A stretch of DNA of 64,000 nucleotides from Allobosea lupini (GTDB taxonomy: Bacteria > Pseudomonadota > Alphaproteobacteria > Rhizobiales > Beijerinckiaceae). The stretch's first letter is position 1. Each line of letters opens with the position of its first letter. Location: the NCBI RefSeq assembly GCF_900109525.1, contig NZ_FOAN01000006.1, forward strand, positions 248,001 through 312,000, written 5' to 3'. Under the pieces are notes generated by a model that was not told where the DNA came from, made no database searches, and saw only the letters and a program-made list of their open reading frames with translations. The translations under genes were made by a program, and so were the position numbers. Shown here piece by piece: positions 27,601 to 36,307 of this stretch.

Positions 27601-27626
27601 TTCCGAAAAGACAAATTTTTTCGGAA
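27601..27626. promoter_or_regulatory. palindrome before the ABC operon (terminator or operator)
   Basis: Perfect nine-base arms TTCCGAAAA (27601-27609) and TTTTCGGAA (27618-27626) in an AT-rich gap. Read leftwards the hairpin is followed by TTTTATT, so it may terminate the XRE gene transcript. Equally, it lies about 55-80 bases upstream of the PotA-type ATPase start, where the XRE regulator could bind. The two readings cannot be told apart by sequence. Confidence 0.6.
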
Positions 27627-27668
27627 ACGATATAAAATGCCATGTGCGAATACCCCCCGGTTCGGCGG

Positions 27669-28343
27669 TCAGAGATCGACCAATACCCACAGCACGACGG
27701 CGTTGGATTCACCTTTGGAGGTCCAGGTGTGCTCCGTCGTGGCGTCGTAATAGACCGAGTCGCCCTTGTTCAGTTCGAGTGGCTCATAGAGCCGGCTGTG
27801 AACGACCAGCGTGCCTTCCAGCACCATCACGAAGATTTCCGCTTCGGATTTGGCCCAGGCCGCATATTCATCGGGTGAGCGCGCCGTGACCGTGGTCAGG
27901 ATGGGCGTTGCGCGCTTGTTCTTGAGGTCGGCACAGAGCAGCACGTTGTTGCACGTGCCCGTCGCATGCTTGCTTCCGCTCCCGGCGCGGCTGATGCTCC
28001 GCCGCCCCGGAAAACCGGGCGCAGCCCCGTTTTCCTCACTGGATAGCAAGGTCGCCAGCTCGACTTCGAGCCCCTGCGCAATCCGCTGCATCGTGGAGAT
28101 GGTCGGAGACAGTTCGTTTCTCTCGATCTTCGAAAAAGCCGAAGCTGAGACGCCTGTGAGCGCGCTGACGTCTTGCAGCGTCAGACGGCGGCCCTTGCGC
28201 AGCTTCAGCAGGCGGGCGCCGATGTCGACGCCCTGCTCCTCGGCGGCACGGCTCGCCTCCGGCGGTTCGCTGGCGTCCGTCTGCTCCGCCCATGAAAGTT
28301 CCGGCATGCCGCTTCTCCGCCGCGTCGTCCAAGTCTCTGTCAT
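27669..28343 (-). CDS. XRE family regulator with C-terminal cupin domain
   Basis: A 224-residue regulator. Residues about 43-100 form the helix-turn-helix (LLKLRKGRRLTLQDVSALTG, VSASAFSKIERNELSPTIST). Residues about 140-224 are a small cupin barrel (EIFVMVLEGTLVVH, LELNKGDSVYYDATTEHTWT). This architecture is typical of regulators of polyamine, amino-acid and related catabolic genes, the cupin sensing a small molecule. It lies between the two divergent catabolic operons and probably controls one or both through the palindromes at 27601 and 28394. The first 40 residues are a poorly conserved-looking acidic extension, so an internal start is possible. Confidence 0.85.
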   Translation of the reverse strand: MTETWTTRRRSGMPELSWAEQTDASEPPEASRAAEEQGVDIGARLLKLRKGRRLTLQDVSALTGVSASAFSKIERNELSPTISTMQRIAQGLEVELATLLSSEENGAAPGFPGRRSISRAGSGSKHATGTCNNVLLCADLKNKRATPILTTVTARSPDEYAAWAKSEAEIFVMVLEGTLVVHSRLYEPLELNKGDSVYYDATTEHTWTSKGESNAVVLWVLVDL

Positions 28344-28393
28344 AAGCGCCCAGCAAGGGCATGAAAAGAGATTGATGGCGATCTCTGGTTCTG

Positions 28394-28413
28394 AAATGTC
28401 GGATACGACATTT
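28394..28413. promoter_or_regulatory. palindromic operator candidate in the divergent promoter
   Basis: Perfect eight-base arms AAATGTCG (28394-28401) and CGACATTT (28406-28413) with a GATA spacer, in the AT-richer 189-base gap between the XRE gene and the DapA-like gene. The place and form fit a repressor site for the XRE regulator or its own autoregulation. Confidence 0.55.
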
Positions 28414-28532
28414 ATGTAGTTTTATGTTGACTTCATCTCCTATGTGAAAGAGGCTCCAGTCCCAACGATGCGCCCACAGGGAACCGCGCGTGCTCGGCGA
28501 GGGGCCGAGCGTGGCGGTCGAGCGCGGCAGGG

Positions 28533-29441
28533 ATGGTTCACATGACGCTTACTCACGACCAGTTGAGCGGCCTCTACACCGCGATCGTCACCCCGTTGAC
28601 CGGCGACGGCGCCGTCGACGTAAAGGCGCTGCACCGGCTCGTCCGCTTCCAGCTCGATGCCGGGGCATCGGGCATCGTGCCGATCGGCGGCACCGGCGAA
28701 TATCCCGCCCTTTCACGCGACGAGCGTCGCAAGATCGTCGCGGCCTGCGTCGAGGCGGCCGATGGCAAGCCGGTCATTCCCGGCGTGCTCTCGACCGGTT
28801 TCGAGGATGCTCTGGAGGCTGGACGCGACTTCGCCGCCGCTGGCGCCGCCGCGGTCATGACGGTCACGCCCTATTATGCGCCAGGAACGCAGGACGGGAT
28901 GCGCGCTTATTTCCGGCACTATCGCGATGCGCTCGACCTTCCGGTGATGCTCTATCAGATCCCGCGCCGGACAACGGTTGCGGCCTTCGCGGATACCGTC
29001 CAGGCGATGGCCGAGGACGGCTCGATCATCGGCATGAAGTATTCCTCCTATGACATGCCGGACTTCATCCGGACGGTGAAATACGCCGGCGACAAGATCG
29101 CGATCCTGTCCGGCGAGGAGCCCCTCTTCGCAACCCATGTCGCGCTCGGCGCGCGCGGCGGCGTGCTGGCCTCTGCCACGATCTATCCGAAGATCTGGAT
29201 CGAGATCTTCGAGCTGGCCAGCCAGGGCAAGCTCAAGGAGGCACTCAAACTGCAGGACAAGGTCGACCCGGTCGTCGACTCCATTTATGTCGAGACCAAT
29301 CCTGGCCCCCTGAAGGAATACATGGCCTTGGCGGGCATGCCGGTCGGCGGGGTGCGACTGCCTTTGACCGGCCCCAGCGACCAGACCATGGCCAAGCTCA
29401 AGGTCGCGGCGGCGCAGGCCAAAGCCATCAGCCTCGCCTGA
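28533..29441 (+). CDS. dihydrodipicolinate synthase (DapA) family lyase
   Basis: A 302-residue class I aldolase-type TIM barrel. Motifs seen are IVPIGGTGEYPALSRDER near 48-65, the Tyr of YQIPRRT near 138-144 and the Schiff-base Lys of IIGMKYSSYDMPDF near 166-179. True DapA has GTTGE; here it is GGTGE, a form I associate with deoxy-oxoglucarate dehydratase-like and other catabolic members. It is the first gene of the rightward operon with hydroxyacid oxidases and an ABC importer, so a catabolic role on a 2-oxo acid is more likely than lysine synthesis. ATG codons at 28533 and 28542 are both possible. Confidence 0.85.
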   Translation: MVHMTLTHDQLSGLYTAIVTPLTGDGAVDVKALHRLVRFQLDAGASGIVPIGGTGEYPALSRDERRKIVAACVEAADGKPVIPGVLSTGFEDALEAGRDFAAAGAAAVMTVTPYYAPGTQDGMRAYFRHYRDALDLPVMLYQIPRRTTVAAFADTVQAMAEDGSIIGMKYSSYDMPDFIRTVKYAGDKIAILSGEEPLFATHVALGARGGVLASATIYPKIWIEIFELASQGKLKEALKLQDKVDPVVDSIYVETNPGPLKEYMALAGMPVGGVRLPLTGPSDQTMAKLKVAAAQAKAISLA

Positions 29442-29451
29442 GGAGGCGATC

Positions 29452-30879
29452 GTGCTCGACGCACTTCGCGGCATCGTCGGCGACAAGGGCCTGATCACCG
29501 ATCCGGCCGAGATGGAACCGTATTTTGTCGATTGGCGTCAGCGCAGGCGAGGGTCTGCGCTGGCCGTGGTCCAGCCGGCTTCGACGGCGGAGGTTTCCGC
29601 CGTCGTCGCGCTCTGCGCAGCGCAAGGGCAGCCGATCTTTCCGGTCGGTGGCAATACCGGCCTCTGCTTCGGTGCGGTGCCGGAGAGCAACCGCGCCGGC
29701 AAGCCCGGCATCATGCTCTCGCTGAGGCGCATGAACCGCATCCGTGGCCTCGACCGCGCCTCCGGCATTGCGACCGTCGACGCCGGCGTCGTGCTGGGCG
29801 ATCTCCACAATGCTGCGGCACAGGCAGGCCGACAGTTCCCGCTGCATCTCGGCAGCGAGGGCAGCGCCCAGATCGGTGGCTTGATCTCGACCAATGCCGG
29901 CGGCACCGGTGTCGTCCGCTACGGTCCGATGCGGGATCTCGTCGCAGGCCTCGAAGTGGTTCTGGCCGATGGTCGCGTGCTCAATGATCTTGCGGCGCTG
30001 CGCAAGGACAATACCGGCTATATGCTGCGCCATCTCTTCATCGGCGCGGAAGGCACGCTGGGCATCATCACCGGTGCGGCGCTGAAGCTTCACCCGCAGA
30101 CGCCGAACACCGCCCATGCCTGGGTCGCTGCCGCCGATCCGGCCAATGCGGTAGGGTTGCTGGCAGCGCTGCAGGATCGGGCAGGCTCCTATATCCAGGC
30201 CTTCGAGCTGGTTTCGGCTTCGCAGTTCGAGTTGGTCCGCAAGCATGCAGAGCGCGCCCGCTTCCCCTTCACCGAGATTCCCGCCTGGTCGGTCCTGATC
30301 GAACTCGGCAGCGAGGATGCGACGACGGCCCTGCGCGATATCCTCGAAGAGGTGCTGGGCGCGGCCCTGGAGCAGGGCGAGGTGCTGGACGCGGTGATCG
30401 CAACCTCGGAGCAGCAGGCCGCCGACTTCTGGCATATTCGCCACTCGGTCTCCGAGGCGAACAAGAAGGAAGGCGCCAGCATCACGCATGACGTCGCAGT
30501 TCGCACGTCCGATGTAGCGCCCTTCATCAAGGCTGCGGACGAAGTGGCGGCGAAGCTGTTTCCGGAGGCGTATAGCGAGGTGGTCTGCCATCTCGGCGAC
30601 GGCAACGTGCACTACATCCTGATGTTCAGCCACGCCTTCTGGGCGGCGTTGCCTGACCCGGAGGCCTTTGCGCTTGAGGTCGAGCGGGCGATCCACGATG
30701 TCGCGGCTCGCTTCGGCGGAACCTTCAGCGCCGAGCATGGCGTCGGCCGCAAGCTCACCGAAGAGCTGGAGCGTCTTGCCGATCCGCTTCGCTACGAGCT
30801 GATGATCAAGGTCAAGGCACTGTTCGATCCGCAGAACCTGATGAATCCGGGTGTGCTGCTGGCACCAGAGCACAACTGA
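29452..30879 (+). CDS. FAD-binding oxidase, D-2-hydroxyacid dehydrogenase (GlcD) type
   Basis: A 475-residue flavoprotein of the vanillyl-alcohol-oxidase fold. The FAD-binding half shows VGGNTGLCFGAVPESN near 64-79 and GGLISTNAGGTGVVRYG near 143-159. The C-terminal half has CHLGDGNVHY near 380 and FSAEHGVGRKLTEEL near 424-438, both typical of D-lactate, D-2-hydroxyglutarate and glycolate dehydrogenases. Start GTG 29452 follows GGAGG. Ten bases separate it from the lyase gene. The order lyase then dehydrogenase suggests oxidation of a D-2-hydroxyacid in the same route. Confidence 0.88.
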   Translation: MLDALRGIVGDKGLITDPAEMEPYFVDWRQRRRGSALAVVQPASTAEVSAVVALCAAQGQPIFPVGGNTGLCFGAVPESNRAGKPGIMLSLRRMNRIRGLDRASGIATVDAGVVLGDLHNAAAQAGRQFPLHLGSEGSAQIGGLISTNAGGTGVVRYGPMRDLVAGLEVVLADGRVLNDLAALRKDNTGYMLRHLFIGAEGTLGIITGAALKLHPQTPNTAHAWVAAADPANAVGLLAALQDRAGSYIQAFELVSASQFELVRKHAERARFPFTEIPAWSVLIELGSEDATTALRDILEEVLGAALEQGEVLDAVIATSEQQAADFWHIRHSVSEANKKEGASITHDVAVRTSDVAPFIKAADEVAAKLFPEAYSEVVCHLGDGNVHYILMFSHAFWAALPDPEAFALEVERAIHDVAARFGGTFSAEHGVGRKLTEELERLADPLRYELMIKVKALFDPQNLMNPGVLLAPEHN

Positions 30880-31007
30880 AAGAACGACGGAAAAATCCGC
30901 TGCCGCCTTCGGTGAGGGGTGGAAGGTCTCGGATGCCCGCAGGGGAAGCGGGAGCCTGGCTCACCAACCATGACGGGGTTCGCCCCATAACGCCGGGAGA
31001 AGAATAA

Positions 31008-31856
31008 ATGACGACACGCAGGGATCTGGCAGGCCTCATCGGCACTGGCGCGGTGGCCGTCGGCGCGCTGACGCTGGCCTCCAACGGGGCAGCCGCACAG
31101 ACCGCGGGGAAGAATACCTTCGACCGCATCATCGCCAACAGGAAGCTTCGGCTTGGCGCCGTGACTTCGAGCGCGCCATGGTTCGTCAAGGACCCCGCCT
31201 CGGGCAAGTGGAGCGGCCATTTCTACACGATCGGCTCTGCGCTGGCGAAGGACATGGAGGTCGAGCTCGAGCTGGTGGAAACCACCTGGGGCAATGCGGT
31301 GCTCGACCTTCAGGCCGACAAGATCGATATCATGTTCGGCCTCAATCCCACACCCAAGCGCGCCATGGCGGTCGATTTCTCGGTTGGGGCCTATGACAGC
31401 GCGCTGGTCGTCATTGCCAAGCCCGGCTTCGAGCCGAAGAACTGGGCCGACATGAACAAGCCGGAGGTGAAGATCTCGGTCGATGTCGGCTCGGCCCATG
31501 ATCAGATTGCCACGCTCTTGTGCCCGAAGGCCCAGATCAGCCGCTTCAAGACCATCAACGAAGCCATGCTGGCGCTGCGCACCGGCCGTGTCGATGCCCA
31601 ATGCATCTTCTGGATGGGCGGCGTGCGCGCGGTGAAGGCCGATCCCGGACTCGGCAAGGTCATCGTGCCGCAGCCCTTCTTCGGCTCGACCTCGAATGCG
31701 GCCTTCCGTCGCGAGTCGGACAAGACCTGGCGGGATTTCGTCAACACCTGGATCGTTTACGCACGCGGCCTCGGTCTCGTCCGTAGCGCCGTTGTCGAAA
31801 GCCTGGAACAGGTCGGCGTCACCTCCGAGGACATCCCGGCGGGCATCACGCTCTGA
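31008..31856 (+). CDS. ABC transporter periplasmic binding protein, polar amino acid type
   Basis: A 282-residue type 2 binding protein (bacterial SBP family 3). The leader MTTRRDLAGLIGTGAVAVGA has a twin-arginine-like TRRDL, so Tat export is possible. Body motifs: ANRKLRLGAVTSSAPW, DKIDIMFGLNPTPKRAMAVD, DFSVGAYDSALVVIAKPGF, ALRTGRVDAQCIF. A good GGGAGAAG ribosome site precedes ATG 31008. A very strong hairpin follows the stop. Ligand likely a small carboxylate or amino acid. Confidence 0.87.
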   Translation: MTTRRDLAGLIGTGAVAVGALTLASNGAAAQTAGKNTFDRIIANRKLRLGAVTSSAPWFVKDPASGKWSGHFYTIGSALAKDMEVELELVETTWGNAVLDLQADKIDIMFGLNPTPKRAMAVDFSVGAYDSALVVIAKPGFEPKNWADMNKPEVKISVDVGSAHDQIATLLCPKAQISRFKTINEAMLALRTGRVDAQCIFWMGGVRAVKADPGLGKVIVPQPFFGSTSNAAFRRESDKTWRDFVNTWIVYARGLGLVRSAVVESLEQVGVTSEDIPAGITL

Positions 31857-31862
31857 GCATTG

Positions 31863-31891
31863 GCCGGCTTCCCGCATGGCGGGAAGCCGGC
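31863..31891 (+). terminator. strong stem-loop after the binding-protein gene
   Basis: A perfect 13-base stem GCCGGCTTCCCGC (31863-31875) with GCGGGAAGCCGGC (31879-31891) and an ATG loop, seven bases after the binding-protein stop. No T run follows, so read-through to the permease gene is expected; it fits a partial terminator or a 3' stabiliser. Confidence 0.7.
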
Positions 31892-31946
31892 GTGCGACGT
31901 TCGATCGGCTTCTGCAAGGCCGCGCCATGCGCAGGCAGGGTTCAGC

Positions 31947-32612
31947 ATGTCCTATACGTGGAATTTCGACATCGTCTGGAGCTATCGCTGGATCTTCCTG
32001 ACGGGAACCGGCGTCACAATCGGCATTACGATCGCGGTCGTGCTGCTCGGGCTGATCGTCGGCCTGATCGCCGGCGTTGCCCAGCTCTCGCGTTCACCCG
32101 CTCTCCGCTGGCTGTCCTGGGCGTATATCGAGATGTTCCGGCTGACGCCGCTGCTCGTACTGCTGCTCTGGTTCTACTACGCGCTGCCGATCCTGACCGG
32201 GATCAAGCTGGATGCGATCACTGCCTCGATCGTGACGCTGACGCTTTATGGCGGGTCTTTCTATGCGGAGGTCATCCGCGGCGGCATCGTGTCGATCGAG
32301 CCGGGGCAAAGCGAAGCGGGGCTCGCGCTGGGCATGACGCCCGCGCGGGTGATGCGCCGGATCGTACTCCCGCAGGCGATCAAGCGGATGATCCCGCCGC
32401 TGATGAACCAGTCGATCATCCAGTTCAAGAACACCTCGCTCGTCTCGGTTCTCGCCGTGCCGGACCTGCTCTATCAGGGCCAGGTCGCGGCGATGGACAC
32501 CTATCGCGCCCTCGAGGTCTACACCGTGGTCGCCGCGATCTATGTGGTCGTGCTGCTGCCGCTGACCGTGATCGCCAAACAAGCCGAGAAGCGGCTTGCA
32601 CACAGCAATTGA
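31947..32612 (+). CDS. amino-acid-type ABC transporter permease
   Basis: A 221-residue permease of the HisM/GlnP type with about five hydrophobic segments ([40 protein letters not shown]) and the EAA loop in [20 protein letters not shown] near 125-144. ATG 31947 is favoured because the frame upstream to 31860 covers the hairpin and does not look like protein. A single permease gene suggests a homodimer. Confidence 0.87.
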   Translation: MSYTWNFDIVWSYRWIFLTGTGVTIGITIAVVLLGLIVGLIAGVAQLSRSPALRWLSWAYIEMFRLTPLLVLLLWFYYALPILTGIKLDAITASIVTLTLYGGSFYAEVIRGGIVSIEPGQSEAGLALGMTPARVMRRIVLPQAIKRMIPPLMNQSIIQFKNTSLVSVLAVPDLLYQGQVAAMDTYRALEVYTVVAAIYVVVLLPLTVIAKQAEKRLAHSN

Positions 32613-32622
32613 GGGCGCGGCG

Positions 32623-33384
32623 ATGAGCTACAAGATCGAGGTCAACGGCCTTCGCAAGAGTTTCGGTTCTCTCACCGTGCTGCGCGACATCAATCTGCAG
32701 GTCGAGACCGGCCAGGTCGTGGCGCTGATCGGTCCTTCCGGCTCCGGCAAGTCGACGCTGCTGCGCTGTCTCAACCTGCTTGTCATGCCCGAAGGCGGCC
32801 GCATCCGCATCGGCAAGGACAGCTTTTCCTTCGGCGACGGCTCGAAGCTGCCCGGCACGCGCGAGCAGGCGCGGTTCCGCTCCAATACCGGCATGGTCTT
32901 CCAGCACTTCAACCTGTTCCCGCACATGACCGTCGTCCAGAACGTGATGGAGGGCCCGGTCTCGGTGAAAGCGATGCCCAGGCCCCAGGCCGAGGCGCTC
33001 GCCCGAAAGCTGCTCGCCAAGGTCGGCCTCAGCGACAAGGTCGACGTCTTCCCCAACAAGCTCTCGGGCGGCCAGAAGCAGCGCGTCGCCATCGCGCGCG
33101 CGCTGGCGATGGAGCCCGACGTGATGCTCTTCGACGAGGCGACTTCGGCGCTCGACCCCGAACTCGTGGGAGAAGTGCTGGGCGTCATGCGCGATCTGGC
33201 CGCCGAAGGCATGACGATGATCATCGTCACCCATGAGATCGGGTTTGCCCGGGAGGTCGCAGATCGCGTCGTCTTCATGCGCGACGGCATCATCGTCGAG
33301 GAGGGGCCGGCCCGCGATGTGATTGGCCAACCCCAACAGGAGGCGACGAAAATCTTCCTCAGCCACTTCCACAATCGCGGCTGA
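32623..33384 (+). CDS. amino-acid-type ABC transporter ATP-binding protein
   Basis: A 253-residue ATPase of the GlnQ/HisP type. Walker [10 protein letters not shown] near 39-47, Q-loop [13 protein letters not shown] near 94, signature [15 protein letters not shown] near 146-160, Walker [17 protein letters not shown]. The Glu-Ala pair DEATSALD replaces the usual [11 protein letters not shown] 32623 fits the alignment to GlnQ-like proteins; the frame is open from 32596. Confidence 0.9.
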   Translation: MSYKIEVNGLRKSFGSLTVLRDINLQVETGQVVALIGPSGSGKSTLLRCLNLLVMPEGGRIRIGKDSFSFGDGSKLPGTREQARFRSNTGMVFQHFNLFPHMTVVQNVMEGPVSVKAMPRPQAEALARKLLAKVGLSDKVDVFPNKLSGGQKQRVAIARALAMEPDVMLFDEATSALDPELVGEVLGVMRDLAAEGMTMIIVTHEIGFAREVADRVVFMRDGIIVEEGPARDVIGQPQQEATKIFLSHFHNRG

Positions 33385-33417
33385 GCCGCGTCATTCCGCG
33401 CTTGGCCCAGTGGCACG

Positions 33418-34593
33418 ATGGCTGAACCTGCCGCTTTCGCCCGCATCCTGAATGTCGAGGACGCCCGCCGAGCCGCTCGGCGGCGCCTGCCACGCGGTCT
33501 TTTCGAGTACATCGACCGCGGCTGCGAGGACGAGATCTCGATTCTCGCCAATCGGCGCAGGCTCGACGCCATAGCACTCTCGCCGGGGGTGCTCGTCGAT
33601 GTCTCCCACCCGTCGATGGAAGCGGATATTCTCGGCAGGCGGCAGCCTTTGCCGTTGGTCATTGCGCCGACGGCAGTGGCAGGATTGGTCTGGCATGACG
33701 GCGAGATCGCGCTCGCGCGGGCGGCGGCGCGCGCAGGCATTCCCTTCTGCGTCTCCACGCAGTCGATCACCTCGGTCGAACGGATCGCGACAGAATCCGG
33801 CGCCGATCTTTGGTTTCAGCTCTATGTCTGGAAGGACCGCCGGCGCATGCTGAATCTGCTCGACCGGGCCTGGGCGGCGGGCGTGAAAACGCTGGTGCTG
33901 ACGGCAGACACCGCGGTCGGCCCGAACCGTGAATACAACCTGCGGAACGGCTTCGGAATTCCGCTCAAAGCGTCTTGGCGGGCGGCGCTGGATGTGGCTT
34001 TGCATCCACGCTGGGCGGCGACAGTCATGCTGCGCGCGCTGGCGAGCTCCGGAATTCCGACCTATGCCCATTACCCTGCGGAATTCCGCACGCGGCTCGG
34101 ACGCGAAGCCCTCGCCGATGAGGTCAGCCTCGCGAAGGACGTGACCTGGGATGACGTTCGCCTGCTGCGGCAACGCTGGCGAGGCAAGCTTGTCGTGAAA
34201 GGAGTGCTGCGCGTCGAGGATGCGCTGGCGGCCCGGTCGCATGGCGTCGATGCCATCGTCGTCTCCAACCATGGCGCCCGCAATCTCGATTGCGCGCCGG
34301 GGCCGACCGACGTGCTGCCGCAGATCGCCGAAGCGGTCGGGGATAGGATGGAGATATTCGCGGATAGTGGAGTGCGGCGTGGCGCGGATATAGCCCGTTT
34401 TCTGGCGCTGGGAGCGCGTGGCGTCATGATTGGTCGGGCCACGCTTTATGGCGTTGCAATGGGAGGCGCCGGTGGAGCCGCCCGCGTGCTCGATCTGCTG
34501 TCGACGGAGTTGCGGACGACGATGGGGATGCTGGGCGCGCAAAAGCTGGCCGACATCCGGCGGGTCGAGTCCGCGCAACAAGTTGGCCGATAG
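33418..34593 (+). CDS. FMN-dependent alpha-hydroxyacid oxidizing protein (LldD-like)
   Basis: A 391-residue FMN TIM barrel that oxidises L-2-hydroxyacids. Active-site features: Tyr in FEYIDRG near residue 30, WFQLYVWKDR near 131-140, the FMN Lys in KLVVKGVL near 260, the catalytic His in VSNHGARNLD near 281-290, and the phosphate-binding IFADSGVRRGAD and GARGVMIGRATLYG. The usual SNHGGRQLD is SNHGARNLD here, so substrate preference may differ from lactate. It closes the operon with a D-specific oxidase and a lyase, covering both stereochemistries of a 2-hydroxyacid. ATG at 33418, 34 bases after the ATPase gene. Confidence 0.88.
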   Translation: MAEPAAFARILNVEDARRAARRRLPRGLFEYIDRGCEDEISILANRRRLDAIALSPGVLVDVSHPSMEADILGRRQPLPLVIAPTAVAGLVWHDGEIALARAAARAGIPFCVSTQSITSVERIATESGADLWFQLYVWKDRRRMLNLLDRAWAAGVKTLVLTADTAVGPNREYNLRNGFGIPLKASWRAALDVALHPRWAATVMLRALASSGIPTYAHYPAEFRTRLGREALADEVSLAKDVTWDDVRLLRQRWRGKLVVKGVLRVEDALAARSHGVDAIVVSNHGARNLDCAPGPTDVLPQIAEAVGDRMEIFADSGVRRGADIARFLALGARGVMIGRATLYGVAMGGAGGAARVLDLLSTELRTTMGMLGAQKLADIRRVESAQQVGR

Positions 34594-34766
34594 CGGAGCG
34601 AAGCCGTCGCGCACCGCGAGCAGCGCTTCTTGAGGTCAACGAGCAATGGCGAGTGGGGGCCAGATGGGCGAGGCCCTGTTCGTGCCTATGACACGCTGGT
34701 CGTCTCCCCGCGGCTTGAAGCACGTCAAAACAGCGGACTGTTACAGAGTTCCGGCACCCCGCCTCT

Positions 34767-35045
34767 TCAGATCAATACCGCATCGCGGCTGTTATCAGGC
34801 AGGGTTTCCGCAACCACCCCGATCAGCCACGCATCGCGTGAGAGCCATTCATGCGATTGACCGCAGGCAGGACAGTTGCGCAGAATTCGTTTGCTTCCCG
34901 CCCGCTGGACTTGCGTTGCTGCTGTCGTTTCGCCCGTCTCTACGGGTAGTCCAGTGGCAGGACACCTTATCACGATTTCGCAAACTGGCTGGGCCGCCCC
35001 GACGTGACCGCGCCATCGTTGAATCTGAAATTTCCGAGTACCCAT
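34767..35045 (-). CDS. small zinc-ribbon-like protein
   Basis: A 92-residue protein. CPATGLPVETGE near residues 28-39 and CPACGQSHEWLSRDAWL near 58-74 are typical of a short zinc-ribbon-like family in Rhizobiales, in which two CPxxG knuckles bind a metal; only three Cys of the two knuckles are seen (one in CPATG, two in CPACG). The N-terminal 25 residues are not family-like, so an internal start is likely. It follows the anion transporter gene by 24 bases on the same strand. Function is unknown. Confidence 0.55.
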   Translation of the reverse strand: MGTRKFQIQRWRGHVGAAQPVCEIVIRCPATGLPVETGETTAATQVQRAGSKRILRNCPACGQSHEWLSRDAWLIGVVAETLPDNSRDAVLI

Positions 35046-35069
35046 GTCAGATAAAGCCGCTGATTGAGG

Positions 35070-36302
35070 CTATGCGAGAACGAAGACGCCGACTGCCAGC
35101 GTGGCGATCGTCAGGGGCGCGCCGATCTTGAAATAAGTCCAGAAATCGACGGTGATGCCGTCCTTGGCGGCGCGTTCGGCGACGATGAGGTTGGCGACGG
35201 AGCCGAGCAGCGTAAAATTGCCGGCGAGTGTCGAGGCCATCGCCACGGTGAGCCAAGCACGCTGGGGATCCTGCAGATGCTCGACGAAAGGCTTCAGCAC
35301 CAAGACCGCCGGGACGTTGCTGACGAGGTTGGACAGGATCGCCGTTATGGCCGTCAGGATCGCCGTGTTGCCGAGGTCGAGGCGGGCGGCCTGCGCCAGC
35401 AGGTCAGGCGTCAACACAGCGTGCTCTAGCCCTCGCACCACGACGAAAAGCCCGGCAAACATCAGCAGGAGCGGCCCGTCGATCTCGGCATAGACCTTGC
35501 GCGGCTCGATCCTGCGGGTGAGCAGCAGCAGCGCCGCCGCGCAGATCGCCACCTTCGCTACCTGCTGTCCGAGGAAGAACAGGGCGATCATCGCCACCGA
35601 CGCCAGCGCTGCCTTCGTTGCGAGCCAGCCGTGGTAGTGAGTGGGAACTGCCACGCTGCGCAGCATCTGCCGCGTCATGAACTCGCGCCTATTGAGCAGT
35701 AGAACGAGCAGGATCGTCACCAGCAGGCCGAGTGCAGCTATCGGCAAAAGTTGGCCGGTGAAGGTGCCGTAGGAGATGCCCGAGAGATTGCCGATGATCA
35801 TGTTCTGGGGGTTGCCGGTGATCGTCGCCGTCGAGCCGACATTCGAGGCGAGCGCCACCGCGATCAGATAGGGCACCGGATTGCGCTCGAGAGCACGGGT
35901 TAGCGTGACGACGATGGGGGCCATCACCAGGCAGATCGCGTCGTTGACGAGGAAGGCGGAGAGCACGCCGGTCGTGATCACCACGACCGACAGCAGCAGC
36001 GCCGGATGCCGCGCGCGGCCAGCGGCCCAGCCGGTCACGATCTTGAAAAAGCCGGACAGGCGCAGATTGGCGACGACGATCATCATGCCAAGCAGCAGCG
36101 TGATGGTGTCCATGTCGATCGCCCGGTAGGCATCTTCCAGCGAAAGCGCACCACAGCCGACCATCAGAGCTGCGCCGATCAGCGCCGCTCCCGCACGATC
36201 GACGCGCAACCCCGGCATCCGGCCGATGGCAATGGCGACATAGGTCGCAAGGAAGATCGCTATAGCGAGGATCTGCGTCGCGTTGAGAACCCAGCCCGTC
36301 AT
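35070..36302 (-). CDS. ArsB/NhaD-like (SLC13-type) permease
   Basis: A 410-residue membrane protein of the ion transporter superfamily with about eleven hydrophobic segments. Repeat signatures AFLVNDAICLVMAPIVV near 116-132, SNVGSTATITGNPQNMIIGN near 155-174 and LVSNVPAVLVLKP near 353-365 are the re-entrant loops of ArsB, NhaD and citrate/dicarboxylate carriers. The substrate is unclear: arsenite, sodium/proton or an organic anion. Six bases separate it from the upstream MFS gene, so they are co-transcribed. Confidence 0.85.
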   Translation of the reverse strand: MTGWVLNATQILAIAIFLATYVAIAIGRMPGLRVDRAGAALIGAALMVGCGALSLEDAYRAIDMDTITLLLGMMIVVANLRLSGFFKIVTGWAAGRARHPALLLSVVVITTGVLSAFLVNDAICLVMAPIVVTLTRALERNPVPYLIAVALASNVGSTATITGNPQNMIIGNLSGISYGTFTGQLLPIAALGLLVTILLVLLLNRREFMTRQMLRSVAVPTHYHGWLATKAALASVAMIALFFLGQQVAKVAICAAALLLLTRRIEPRKVYAEIDGPLLLMFAGLFVVVRGLEHAVLTPDLLAQAARLDLGNTAILTAITAILSNLVSNVPAVLVLKPFVEHLQDPQRAWLTVAMASTLAGNFTLLGSVANLIVAERAAKDGITVDFWTYFKIGAPLTIATLAVGVFVLA

Positions 36303-36307
36303 GCGGA

